64,000 nt of DNA, taken from contig JAJQZP010000235.1 in the NCBI GenBank assembly GCA_025403435.1, forward strand, positions 987,273 through 1,051,272, written 5' to 3'. Under the pieces are notes generated by a model. It searched no databases and was not told the origin of the DNA. It saw only the letters and a list, made by a program, of their open reading frames with translations. Every line of letters starts with the position of its first letter. Position 1 is the stretch's first letter. Origin of the DNA: Artocarpus heterophyllus. Its lineage: Eukaryota; Streptophyta; Magnoliopsida; Rosales; Moraceae. This document shows positions 1-12,096 of the stretch, piece after piece. Made by a program: the position numbers and the translations under genes.

Positions 1-1077
1 CCTTGCCTGCAAGGAACCATAACAAACTTTCATAAGCGATCCGACGGCGCTTTCGCTGCCCTCGTGATTCGACACCCTGAATACCTTCTTAACGAGAGCG
101 CTAATCCCATTGGGGTTATTAATCAGTTCCTCTTTTGCACTGTCAAGTGACAAAAGCCTCTCAAGGATGGCTATTGCCAATGGCGCCAAGCTTTTTTCCC
201 TCCCTTGGCTGCGAGTAACATAAGAGATTAGTCCATTTACAATGCCTTCTCGTATCAAGAGCTCTCGATTCGACTCGGTGGAAGATAGTTTCCATAAGGC
301 TTTGATTCCAGCATCTGAAGATTCAGAATTCTGTTGAACCCACTGAATTATTTGATGTAATAGTTCTCTGGTTTCTCCGAGCATAGAACAAAGTCGTTTA
401 GTCTCTGAAGATGAAGACGTGATCTCAATTATTTGACACAATTTCATCCTTATTAAGGAAGTGCCATGGTTGAATAAGGCTAAGAAAGATGCCAATTTGG
501 ACTCTTGTTGAAGAACATTTAGATTCTCCAATTCCGAGAAAGGCAATAATTTCAGGACACAAACAAGTGCTTGTTCTACAAACTTTGTTTTCTCTTCTGA
601 GAGTTCTTCTTCCACTCTGACAAAAACTTGCTCTAGAAGCAAAGGCAAGAAGCCTATCTCTATCAAACAAGATCTCGACAATGATGACTCCTCTGATAGA
701 ACTCGAATGCTCTCGAGCGCTTGAAGCTTAACTTCCAAGGCATCAGCATCGGCATCGGCATCTTGTCTTTCCAGGCTGTGTTTGAGTGCAGACAAGGAAT
801 CAACTCTTCCCAAGTATTCAGGATCGAAGCGGTGACCGATTTGAAGCCAACGCTCGATCAAATGGCGGAGAGTGTGGTTCGGAACCATGGTCGGATCATG
901 AAGTGGCTGCATCGTGACTGGACATGTGAGGTTACCTGCAGCCAGCCATTTTTCAATGCTTGATCTGTCATACGTTTGACCTGTACAAAGAGTGACTGGA
1001 TCTTTGAACAAATCTAATGTAATTGGACATTTAAACAAGTGAGGAACAGGCATTTCAGCTTCTCTTGAATCTTGCAT
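1..1077 (-). CDS. U-box/ARM-type E3 ubiquitin ligase, 3' end beyond window
   Basis: Reading leftward from an ATG at 1077 the frame stays open for 359 codons to the window edge. Residues about 10-82 form a U-box: an FKCPITLDLFKDPV start, the CTGQTYDR core (about 31-38), IEKWL, TCPVT, and the closing PNHTLRHLIERW (about 66-77). The rest is leucine-rich helical sequence typical of the armadillo repeats of plant PUB proteins. By family knowledge it would transfer ubiquitin from an E2 to a substrate bound by the ARM repeats, often in defence or stress signalling. It resembles the short PUB20-31 class, in which the U-box lies at the N-terminus; these are usually about 400-450 residues and intronless, so some 50-100 residues are probably missing here. 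A second Met at residue 9 is an alternative start. A short alternating Asp-Ala run (about 745-765) follows the U-box and looks like a coding microsatellite. The specific orthologue is not assigned. Confidence 0.9.
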   Translation of the reverse strand, partial: MQDSREAEMPVPHLFKCPITLDLFKDPVTLCTGQTYDRSSIEKWLAAGNLTCPVTMQPLHDPTMVPNHTLRHLIERWLQIGHRFDPEYLGRVDSLSALKHSLERQDADADADALEVKLQALESIRVLSEESSLSRSCLIEIGFLPLLLEQVFVRVEEELSEEKTKFVEQALVCVLKLLPFSELENLNVLQQESKLASFLALFNHGTSLIRMKLCQIIEITSSSSETKRLCSMLGETRELLHQIIQWVQQNSESSDAGIKALWKLSSTESNRELLIREGIVNGLISYVTRSQGREKSLAPLAIAILERLLSLDSAKEELINNPNGISALVKKVFRVSNHEGSESAVGSLMKVCYGSLQAR

Positions 1078-1820
1078 GAAAGACTTCTGAATTGACAACA
1101 AAAGAAAGTGAACACTTTTAAAAAAATCCCACTAATACTACACTACAATGCAACATTTGGGTGGAGAGAAAATTTTGAAATGATAAAATATTGCAAGAGT
1201 TTTTGGTTTTTGATATCATGTCAGAAATATCAATGATTAAGGGACTACAAAAAGGGTGAAATAAAAGAGAGAGAAAAAAAAAAGGATTGGAATGAAAGAA
1301 AAGAATATGTAAAGAAAGGTTAGGATTTAAGGACATGTAGTGTGGAGAGATTGGGAAGTGAGGAAGGGGAATCAGAAGAGAAACACCAGCATACAAACAG
1401 CAGAGAGGGCCAAAATAGCCTCATCCCAGTGATAAGATTTAGGAGAGATTGCAACTGGTAATATAGAATAATTGTGGTGCTGGTCCCCACACCTCTCTCT
1501 CCTTCTGTATATTTAATAATAATCCAGTCAAACTGACCCACCAGTGGACAAAACAAATACTTGTTTATATTTTTTGAATTTTTTTGAGAAAAATGCTTTT
1601 TTTGAAGTTTGAATTCACAAACAACATTAGTTTGAAACAAATAATCCAGAGAGAGTGAGAGAGAGAGAGGGGTAATGGTGTTGGTAGTCACGGGGCTCAT
1701 GAGAATATTCCACTGGGTGGAAATTAATTACGATCAAAGCAATGCTAGTTCCATCCGTCAATTGAAGAATAAGCCACCTATTCTTTTCTCACCTCATGTC
1801 AAATAATTTAAAATATAAAG
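1078..1820. other. 5' flank of the U-box gene
   Basis: No credible gene. This is the upstream side of the minus-strand U-box gene, so it should hold its 5' UTR and promoter. A GA-rich microsatellite lies at about 1648-1671 (CT-rich in the sense of the gene), a common feature of plant core promoters and leaders. No unambiguous TATA box was fixed. Confidence 0.5.
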
Positions 1821-2072
1821 GTAAATGGTTTTTTTAATAATTTTTAAAAATAAATAATCATAATTTTTTTAAATTAGATAAATGATCATTTATGAGTAAT
1901 AAACATGAGTTTTTTTGGATAAATTTGTCTAATTTATTAGTCATAAATTCAAGCGTGTTGAGTTTAATACTAACAAACTTCAGATTAACTCAGTTCATCA
2001 TTAATAAATAGTCATTTACCTAATTTAAAAAGTTACGATTATTTATTTTAAAGAAGCTTTTGAAAAAGTTAC
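1821..2072. mobile_element. MITE-like long inverted repeat (~250 bp)
   Basis: The left arm (from 1821, through about 1900) matches the reverse complement of the right arm (about 1990-2072) over roughly 80 bases with scattered mismatches. Shared blocks include AAATAAATAATC and TAAATGA. There is no coding capacity. This is the form of a foldback or MITE-type element. No clear target duplication was found, so the superfamily is not assigned and the exact ends are approximate. Confidence 0.55.
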
Positions 2073-2719
2073 TCAGCTCAAATTCTCTAAATATTATTCC
2101 ATAAAAAAGATAAGATTTCTACAATAAGGAAGGAAAGAATACTTTGTTAGTAGGGTATTAATTTAAACTAATGAATCTGTATTAGGTTTTGTTGATAAAT
2201 TTAACGTTTAAAAACATGTATCGCAAGAGAATCTGCTTTACTGTAAAAAGCTCCAACAAAAACCAATGAAGTGGTCTTTTAGTATCTATAGTTACATAGC
2301 CGCTTTTTCAACTTTAACTCTCTTCTTTTTCTCCGTAGAATATGACTCAAGTTAAAGTCTAATTTTACATAACACGTTAAACCTTTTTTTTTTTTTTTTT
2401 TCAACGCAAGGCACGGAATATAGATGAATTAAAGCCATTAGCTTGCTTAATTAACCAGACGGTCACTTTATGCGCCTTTTTCTTCTTTTTCCTAATTTTT
2501 AATGGAAAAAGAGAGCAACTATTAACATCAAGAAATTTTTAATATAATTCAAGTATACTTTTTTTTTTCTCATTTTCCTTATCCATCCCACTAATTTTTT
2601 TCCAAATCTGTAAAATAAAAATATAAATACGTTTTTTTCTAACAATAATCTTTCTGATTTTTCAAGACATTAAGGGCATTATGTGAGATAAATTTAAGCA
2701 CATTCACCCAAAAGGTTAA
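2073..2719. other. AT-rich spacer
   Basis: No gene seen. Contains a poly-T tract at about 2384-2401 and generally low-complexity AT-rich sequence. Confidence 0.5.
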
Positions 2720-2839
2720 GGACCTCTTTGGTTGGATATTCGAATCACGGTTTGAATCATTTTGTTACAGTATTTTCTCTTATAAAAATTTAAATCTTTA
2801 TTCAAATACTCTAATTAAATACTTAAACCAAACGAGCTC
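2720..2839. mobile_element. small Tourist-like MITE (tentative)
   Basis: A 120-bp unit begins GGACCTCTTTGGTTGG and ends CCAAACGAGCTC, imperfect inverted ends of the 'CTCGTTTGGTT' kind common in plant Tourist/PIF-type MITEs. A TAA trinucleotide lies on each side (2717-2719 and 2840-2842), as expected for that superfamily. The interior is AT-rich and non-coding. The short TSD could arise by chance in AT-rich DNA. Confidence 0.45.
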
Positions 2840-2842
2840 TAA

Positions 2843-3584
2843 AAAAAAATGTGCATACATGAAAGAAATACTTGGGTGATTCCCCAAGCAAGAATAGGGG
2901 AATAGAATCAATCCATCTAGCGACTTGCCAGTCTGCTCAATGACTTTTGACTGCCCAAACTCTCACGCCATTAGTCAATATATACCAGCTGGTGGGACCA
3001 TCAATTCTTATCCCCTTGATCTTTATCTTATGGTCAACAAGTCTTTTATTCATGATATCACCATTTGAAGTTCAAGGTATGAACAGAGATCAAGTAATTT
3101 CAGCACTACATTATTTGATTTCTTTTTTTTTTTTTTTTGACTATAACTAAGAGAAGTCAGTTTTGATAACGATTTTGGAAATTTTGTTTTGAATCAAGTC
3201 GTGCAATGACATAATCGCTTACCATAATTTTAACGTGACATATATTCACAGAAGTGCGATTACTCGTCATATGATAATACAATGAGTCCTTATAAAACTT
3301 CACGGTACTCGTTTAAATTCACAAGGCTGTAATGACTTTTACAACTTCCAACAATTAAAGAGTGTGCTTGCAACTCGTTTCAATTACTAGAGTGTCTCAC
3401 AATTTAAAATTTAAAACTTTTACCCCAAAATTATTTAAAAAAATTAGATATGTTCCCATCATACTCCTAACGAATAATTTAGAGATATTATTTCGTCTCC
3501 AATTTACAAGAAAAATTATAATCATGCTCCTACTCAATAATGAAAAATATATAACTACATATCAATTCAATAAAATACTATAGG
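2843..3584. other. AT-rich spacer
   Basis: No gene seen. A poly-T run lies at about 3122-3139. Short open frames here have no recognisable domain and are AT-rich noise. Confidence 0.5.
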
Positions 3585-4067
3585 GTTGATTACATAATTA
3601 CACCTCTCAGTTTTACTTATTTTTCAATTTATCCTTTTGTTTTTTGAAATTACAAATATATCCATTGAAATTAAAGTTTTTGTTTCAATTTTTATCTCTC
3701 GTAAACTTTTTAGACAGAAAATTATAGAGATAAGATAAAGATACCTTTAATTAAACTGAATTTGTTTATGAAATATGTTTATCTTCTTGAGAAAAATTTT
3801 TAAAAATTATTTTAAAATTTAAAGTTATAAAACTTAAGATCTTTCTTTTAAAATTTGATATTTTATTTTATGATTTTTTATATTTTTATATTTATAAAAT
3901 ATTTTTCATATCTTATTAAAGATTGTCATGGTGTTTTGCTTAATTTTTCTATTTATAGGGATGAAATTGAAATGATATTTTTGAAATTACTAAAAACAAA
4001 GGATGCTAAAAAAAAAGAGATGGATTAAGAAATAATTAAAACTATAAGATATAATTATACAATTAAC
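3585..4067. mobile_element. MITE-like element with long terminal inverted repeats (~480 bp)
   Basis: The first about 90-100 bases (from 3585) align to the reverse complement of the last about 100 bases (to 4067) with many matched blocks (ATAATTA, AGTTTT, TTATTT, GAAATTAC). The interior is AT-rich and non-coding. Ends are set at the outermost matching bases; no convincing target duplication was found. A foldback element of unknown superfamily is the simplest reading. Confidence 0.55.
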
Positions 4068-7015
4068 TTAATATTATGTTTTTTTTTTCTTAGTACCCTA
4101 CTTAAAAAAAAAAAAAAAAAGGTTTATAGTTCTGCCGGTGCTGGACACCATAAATGTTTTTTTATACAATACTTGTTATCACTTGCCACGCTACTGGCCA
4201 CCAAACACTGGTAGTGTTCCTACAGTAAAGTTATGTAATTTATTCTCTTATGTTTCATTTTAGTTTTATTACCATTGAAGGTGGTTTGAGTCATCCGGCA
4301 TAACTAGCTAAAAAGAGGAGGTTACGTTTTGCTAAAAATGAGGTTATGAAAAAGCATACCAAAAATGCTAAATTAGGGGTAGAAAATAGACAACCTACTT
4401 TCTTTTTTTTTTTCCTTTTTCCCCAAGTCTATTAAAAGCATTATGTTTGAACACGACAATAAGACAAACAAAATTGTGCCCTCCATTACAGGTAAGATTG
4501 GCCAAAAGAAAAAGAAAATTTTAGATGTTTCAAAGAGAGAGAAAGAGAGAGAGAGAGAGAGAGCCAATCAACAAATAGACAAGGCAAAGCCCATTAAATG
4601 AAGGGATTTTAAATTAGGAATAATTTGAAGAAAATAATAAAGGCCCTTTGAACGCTATCTTGTCTGCCATTTGAACGCATCAAATTCCATTAAAACTAGT
4701 AGATATATACAGACAACATGGGTTATTCTAATTAAGTATTTGGTCAATAATAACTCACATGGAAAACATCATCGAAGAATTTGAAGAAGTAGTTTAGAGG
4801 CACACGCAATCTCTTCAACTACGCATGGATTCCACTGTTTGACTGCGCCACCATTAACCCTCTTCCTTAGAATGCATGAAAGTGATATTTCATCTGCTCT
4901 AAATAGTAATTAAAATATTATTACCAAAAAACATATTAGACAAGTGGGCAGTGGATAACTATTGAGATAAAGCAAATAGGGGATGGAGGGGCAAAATACA
5001 ATTTTAGAAAAAGGAGAAGACAAAACACAAATTTTAATAAATTTTATATACAAAAATAAAAGAAAATTTTCAACAGGAGGGAGGGGGGTGCTTATCCTCG
5101 TTCTTTGATGGCTCTGCCCCTAACTATTGATAATGCAATATATACAAATATATGTCAATTTATTAAGACTACCACATAATTATGAGATACTCGATAATTT
5201 TAGTTTTATTGTGTCACAGTTTCATTCTAGTAAGCACCTGTGATAGTAGTACGATGACAAGAGAATGACCTATCAATGTTATCTTTCTTATAATTAAGAG
5301 ATGATTCTACTTGTTCACAATAATGCTACAATTATGTCTCTTAAGGAGCCTATCGAGTATAACTTAGGCCTCCAGCACTAATCCCTTCTTGATTTGCAAA
5401 AGGTATATAGAGGACAATCAGCATATGACAAATAACAATTTTTTTTTAAGACATGATGGAAAAACAAAAGGTAGGTTGTTTATTTTTTTCCCCTCTAGTT
5501 TGGCATCAATTATAATATTAATTCTCTTTGTTCTCATTGTTAGTGATGGTTAATTTAGTTTGTCATCAATTCTAAACGCCGCATCAGCTGATGGGTTCCG
5601 AATTGTAATTATAAACCACGTGTTTGGGACAAGTTCACGAAATCGTGGCACTACATCTATATATAATATTAAATTGGCTGAGAATTAATTAAAATTTAAT
5701 TTGAAAAAAGTGGGGACAATTAAGGATAGTTTTGTTACATGTAACAGAAGATCCGGGTAAGTAAAGATGTTTGATCAACTTGTCACTTTTCTTGTACTTT
5801 AGATTCTATATTTGCTTTTTCCATATGTGCTTGAGATGCTTGATTAGAAAGTAACATAAAATTCATGAAACGTAGAGGGAAGAGAATAGGTTTTTTAATA
5901 ATTGATGAAAGCGAGAAATCGGTGATATTTTGGTGCTGTATTTCTTCTTCTTCTTATTATCATCGTCGTCGTTGTCATCGTCGTTGTCGTTATTATAATA
6001 TTGATCTTTTTATTGACTAAACGTTATTTTTTCTTGTATTATCATGGACATTTAATTTAAAGGGATAAGGTGTGATCATTTTATGTATTGTTAATTATAA
6101 TTAATAAAATGTACTCGAAGTGATAACCCTGTCAATTTGATGGATTATGATGACATTTTCCAATCTATTTTCCGTTTTTATTGATGATGTGTAGTTAATT
6201 ACAATATTCTGTAAAGAAAATCTGAGTGCCCTTTGTTGAGGAGCGTTAAAGATTTATATACTTTCTTTTATACTATAACATTTATGCCTTCTCTTTCTTT
6301 GAGTTTGTTTGGTGAATGGCCTTAGAGCATCGTATAATAATATATTAATATAATGTTTTCGTTGTGTTATATAAGTTAATGTAGATGATAAATTAATATG
6401 ATTTATATTGTAGAATTCAACCTATTTGTGTATTATATTTTATTATTTTTACAAGATCCATGATACAAGGGATTGAGGCTAGATTGACATAGGGTTAGGT
6501 CGAAGCCTATAATTTTCTAAAAATTAAAAGATAACAATACAAATTTATATTATCTAAAAATTTCTTTTTTGACCCCTTTATTTTTTTAAAAAATTACATT
6601 TTGGCTCCATGTTTAAAATTACATTTTTGATCTCATAATTTTAAAAATTTACATCTTGATCTCTTAATATTTATAAAATTATGTTTTGAGCCCACAATTT
6701 TGAAAATTACATTTTACCCCTTAACCTTTTTAAAAATTACATTTGACTCCTTATACAATATGTAATGACACCAAAGGTCATGTTGTATTATAACAATACA
6801 ATTCAATGTAGTACAATACAATATGAGGTACCAAATACAATCATTATATATTATCTTAAAGTGTGGAAGATATTATCCTAAAGTGTGACATCACCATTGC
6901 CAAAATATTTAAAAATACGAAAAAGAACCAAAAAACTATCAAATAAAAAATACACTACAAATGACAATCGGTGTCTGATTGGTATCTGCCCTGGCTATCA
7001 ACCGATATCTGATAG
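4068..7015. other. AT-rich intergenic spacer with simple repeats
   Basis: No gene recognised on either strand. It holds an A-run at about 4104-4120, a GA microsatellite at about 4542-4562, a trinucleotide-like tract (CTT then CGT/CAT-rich) at about 5944-5992, and the imperfect tandem repeat listed at 6555-6755. Confidence 0.5.
6555..6755. repeat. imperfect tandem repeat, ~35-45 bp unit
   Basis: About five diverged units, each carrying AAAATTACATTTT followed by a 'gacccc/gatctc/gactcc' segment. Such units are common in old plant transposon debris; no ends or coding sequence are visible. Confidence 0.5.
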
Positions 7016-10000
7016 TGTAACAACCCTACTTATGTGGCCGTTACTTAAACTACTTAAACATATTCTAAAGCAGATACTTATTAAAAGTACATAAATTTGC
7101 AAAACATTTCCTTTTTTTTTAGCATTACTAAATTAAAGAACCTTACTAACTAACTTTAATTAAACTGTTCTTACATTTGTTGCAACAAAAGTCATAATAT
7201 ATAGTATTAACATAATAGTCTTAAGGTTATATACACTGAGACTGTATGACTACAACCTTGGTCTCCAAAATATACATACGTGGTTCAATCGTACTATTTA
7301 TACTTAATCAAAAAGTCATAATTAACAAAAAATAAATACGGAATAAAAATGCATGCAATATCCATTCCTCATCCCCATTGCTCATTTGCTACTGTGCACC
7401 ATCTATCAAACATTGCTGGCAAGTTGCTTACCTATAACATAAACATACTTGGATGAGCTTTCGCTTAGCAAGTTGAAGCTACGTCTCACAAAACATTTGA
7501 GCACACATATAGTAAAACTTATTTTTGAACATATCTTATTAATATGGGCTCGAGTGTTTTGTGCATGATCATTGGGAAGTTAAGATTTATAAGGTCTTAA
7601 AATGACACTGTGTTCTAAATTAATATACTTATCATAAGCCTCCTCATAGATCGAGAGATTGATACGACACTTAAACTCAACTTGTTCTTAAAGGTTTCAC
7701 AGGACTTATTAGTGAGTATGTGATATGACATAGCATCACATACCATAACATAAGGTATAAACATGCATTTATAATTTTCATAAAACATGTAGAAACATTT
7801 TATTTGCAAACTATTCATACTAAAGATGAGATTCTTACTTACCAGATTTCTAGCAATAAGATTTGCTAACTCACTAAAGTTTCCTATCTACTCCTCTTAA
7901 GTTATATGGAAAAACCCAATGAGAGTGTAAGTTTATGTTATTTTATGCTATTTAATTGAGCGTAATCATAAAAGGAATTGAATCCTTTCTTAGAATACAT
8001 TTTTTTAAATAAAGGATTGTACAAGCATCATATTTGTTATAAGGATTAATTAATTTAATCCTCATTCTTTATCCGTGCTATGGTTGATAATTAATTAATC
8101 AGTTAATAAATTAATTAATTGTCTGATCCCATTAGTAGGTCTAAATAAATTCGCTTATCATCCTTGTTCGTCTCTTAAATACATCAAAAGCCTATTTGAA
8201 TTTGAATAGTGATATTGAGCTAATAAGCCCATATCTAGTCACTATTAATTTTTATAAGTCCAATACAACCTACTAAGTCTAGAAATGTTTCATGGTATTC
8301 TAAGCATTATACCCACGGAACTTTGATCCAAGAGATGGATTTTGAACTTATATAGGTGTTGGACTCGTATTTGGCATCATGATGTTGTGAGCCTAATATG
8401 TTGGGCTTTTATAATTCCCATGTATAAAATCCATTCGAAAAACCATTAAAGTTTGTTAAAAAAATCCATATTTTGTTTATAAAAATTTCGTGTCCAAAGT
8501 CATATCCTAAAATAGAGTCCAAATTTGATAAAACTATAAGCTGTAGACTTTTATTGTTTTTCAAGTGCTATAATTCTTCTATTAGTCATAAATTGTAATT
8601 CTACCACTAAACAAATGTTTTGTTTTAAAACTAGCATCGAAAGGTACTTTTTCATTAGTTTCAAAAGTCACTATAAAATTACTCGTTAGAAATAGTTTCT
8701 CAATTTTTTCTTTATAAAAGTTTATCGTTTTGACAAGGTTTAGAACTGTTGTATTTTTTACATTTTTTCTTTCTGGCTTTAACATATCCATTTTTTATGA
8801 TTTTCGTAAACTTTACCGAATTAACAGTTTTCTATACAAAGTTTTGACTATTTTTATAAATCTATTTTAAAATTTATTTTAGAAGCAGGATCATAACAAA
8901 ATTTCTTCACAAAAATTCTTTATTTCGTCGAGTTGTAAAACTTTCTTGGTTTACAAATCATTCAGACTTTTCGAAGGTCATTTTCATCAAAACAAAAAAT
9001 AACCCTGTTTTGGAACAAAAATCTACACAGTTTTCTAAATTTGTCTGTAACACTATCTTAAAGGCGAAATCGTTAAAAATTTTCTCCATAAAAGTTCTTC
9101 ATTTCTTTGATGTCTAAAACTTCTGTGCTTCGTAAAAATCATGATTTAGTCTTAAAGAAGCCCGTTTCTATCAAAAACAATGGATGCCCGTAGGGAACAG
9201 TGTTTCCGAGCAAGTTTTAAAAATGGTACAAACATCTTAGAATTAGAACTACGAAGAATCTTAGTCATAGAAATTTGTTTAGAATATCGAGATCTAAAAG
9301 TTTCATGTTCATGAAATTTCAAAATAGACCTGTAAGTTGTCCATTTTCATGCTCAAAATATGTAAGAATTTTTTTGTGCTTAAACCATAACCTAGTCCTA
9401 AACTTTCTCATACTCAATACTGCATAAACTAAAACCATAATGAGTTAAACTTACAAAACTATACCAATTATAGAAATAGAATCTTAATTACATGTCAGCA
9501 TCATAAAAAATCATAAACTAAGCTGATCTTAAAAATAAAAGGAGAATGGACTAGATCATATACCCCTAAAGATGATTTTGAGTGATTCCTCCTAAGACTC
9601 CTTCTTCTCTTTTATTTTTGGGTAGGAAATTTGGTGAGCGAGGAAATGAAAAATTTGAGAGAGAATGGAACAAGCCAATCATGGGTTACTTTCTTGTTAG
9701 TTTCTCAACAGTATTTAAAGGATTTCATGGATACTTAATTGAGGCAAAAACTTGGTCTAAGAGAGCTTAATATTGGCCCCAATGTGAGGAATTTTTTTAG
9801 AGGGAATTTAACTCATCATAAGTCAAAACTAAGCCTCGCTTTTTTTACTATTTTTAAGGTCCATTTGGTCTCTTTGTCCTACCACTTTACCCATAAGAAT
9901 CCCTTAACTTAGGGAAGTAGATAAAAATCTTGACTAGTTGGGGAAACTAGTTAACTGATAGGAGCTTTTCGATTTTTGTCGGGTGCTCTAACTTTACTTA

Positions 10001-10523
10001 TCACAATTCAAAGCTAACCTTCAAATAAATCGTTACTGATGTAAACCTTAATCGCGTAATACAAGTAGACTGTTTTCAAGTAAACCTAAACTTGACTTTT
10101 CTTGCACTTTGCCTTAGTAATGACATAGTCATCGATGGTGTCAATTCTCGAGCTTAGATAGCTTTCTTTTACTGCAAATGCTACTCATGTAATTCCAATT
10201 TTTGCTAATAGACAATTAAGGACTTGCTATGTATTAGAGTTTTTCTCAGTATACTGTTAACACCATATTGCGCTTGAAATTCTTATAAAATTGAATTCTT
10301 AAGTTATTTACATATTGAAATTTCCTCTACTTTATATCATAGTGAAACTTATCAATTGAATTAGGAGCTCACAAAAGTTAATAAATTTAATTTTAATGTT
10401 ATAGAATTTTGGCATTTATATATTTGTTCCATAAATCCTTCAATCACAAAAAATTAAACATGATATTTTCTAGGAAAATTCTTAACTTAGACATGTAAAT
10501 TTAGGATTTTTTTGGTCATTACA
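7016..10523 (-). mobile_element. old TG...CA element, E1-related (probable solo LTR)
   Basis: Starts TGTAACAACCC and ends GGTCATTACA, flanked by GATAG (7011-7015) and AATAG (10524-10528), a four-of-five match to a 5-bp target duplication. The left end resembles the reverse complement of the right end of the E1 copy at 12097-18108 (a GGCC-TTA-TTAAAC pattern), so it is read as minus strand. A 'gagctttcgctta' block near 7455 matches the 'gagctttcgctca' block of E1, and a TTTGAGAGAGAAT block near 9653 matches the E1 copy near 36043. No gag or pol is visible. A large solo LTR or other non-coding LTR-type element is the best reading. Confidence 0.55.
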
Positions 10524-10528
10524 AATAG

Positions 10529-12096
10529 CAAATGCCACCATTACCGATTACCCAACCATTACTATTTGGTAACTAGTGAGATACCAACTGTTAACTATTA
10601 GTTTTCGCTGGATTTTCTCATCAAAACACCTGAAAAATCACAAGATCCACAAGAAAAAAAATCATAGAACACAAAGAAAAATCACAAAAAATTTAACAAA
10701 ACACATATCATGTATAAAATCTCAGAAAAAAAGAAAAGAAAAAGAAAATTAGTATTACCGTAGAAAAGCCATATAGAAGATTTCTCTAGCACTACAAATC
10801 GGTGGAGGATAACCGCAAACTCCTCTGTGCGGTTGCGATGTTTGTTACCGTTCCTAACAAGAGTGGTATAGATCTCCACGATGGTGGAAGGCGGAGGCGA
10901 CTATCTCCTTGACCTGATCCTTAGCCAAAGATCTCCGACCATTGGTGATATCACTCTTCTTGTTGAGCTCCTGCTGCCTCGTGTGCAGGATTCATAAATC
11001 TCCCCTTGCTGCTCCAGATGAGAGATCGTCATGAATAATGCATGTATCTTTACTTTCACACGCAGATCTAGGGATTCTTGTAATTAGATTTCTGTTACGT
11101 AGTTTCAATTATTTTGAACGATTTCGTGATGTATATTGGTGAAAAACAAAGTGGTACCTCTGGCCACCATCATCTATTCCAGTTGTAGTATGTTTTGTCG
11201 GGGTCAGAGCCAACAAAAATGGTAGTTTTCGTCTTTTGCATGGTAAAGTTTAGGTGTGGAGAGACAGACTTTATTGTTATTAAATTTTTCTAAGTTTTAA
11301 GTAATTAATTTGAATTATTTTGTATTTTTTTCAAGTATTGCGATGGTCGCTGCTACTGGAAATGGTGGTTTCCATGAATATTGGCCTATACATACTACGG
11401 ATAACGGATACTAGCGAGTGACCATGGTTGATGCCAAATACAGGCTAATAACCATGGCCGATGTTGATTTTTTAAGTATTTTAGTGGTTGTTGCCATCGG
11501 AAATAGCGTTTGTCAACAGATAATGACCAATATCTGTGGTGGATTACAGCCGGTATGTACAACAGACTCTGATACCAGCCAATAGCTATGACAAATACTA
11601 ACTAATAACCATCGTGGATGCTGGATACCTCAAAAGTATATTTGGTGTTGTAAATTCTAATGTAATAATGTAGCGAGATATTCTCTACAATTAGTTTTTT
11701 AATAACATAAATTAACCCAAAGTTTATTTTTGTGGTATATATATAAAGAGCCCCAAAATTATACTAGTCTATCCTTTTAGCCCAATTGGAGGCCCAATCC
11801 TAACTCATGAACCAAGATATTAAATGTGAGAAATTTGCAGGAAAAGATAGTTATAATTACATGAATATCACAATCTCACTTAAGTATATTAAACAGGAAA
11901 AAACAGAAATAAAAAAAAAAAAGAAAAGAGCATCTTCATTCGTACAAGGATACAACATGAGTCATACATTATAAGCCCCTCTAGTAGTTTTCATGTGTAA
12001 TCCTACCAGGCGGGACCTATAATTCTATGTGAATTTATATTTTTGAGTTCTTTTATAATGCAAATGTTCGTGTAAGGTTATGTTTCTAATCATTAG
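10529..12096. other. spacer with diverged tandem repeat
   Basis: No gene recognised. Apart from the ~141-bp repeat listed separately, the stretch contains an A-rich run at about 11910-11932 and nothing else identifiable. Confidence 0.45.
11334..11620. repeat. diverged tandem duplication, ~141-bp period
   Basis: Two units starting at about 11334 and 11475 share an AGTATT opening, a TGGT-GCTGC/TTGCC-GGAAAT core and an 'actaataaccat' / 'gctaataaccat' tail. Substitutions and small indels are frequent, so the duplication is old. No open frame spans both units. Confidence 0.4.

Noticed and set aside
1118..1700. Minus-strand frames of 92 and 126 residues upstream of the U-box gene
   Set aside because: Low-complexity, microsatellite-driven peptides with no recognisable domain; lie in the promoter/5' UTR area.
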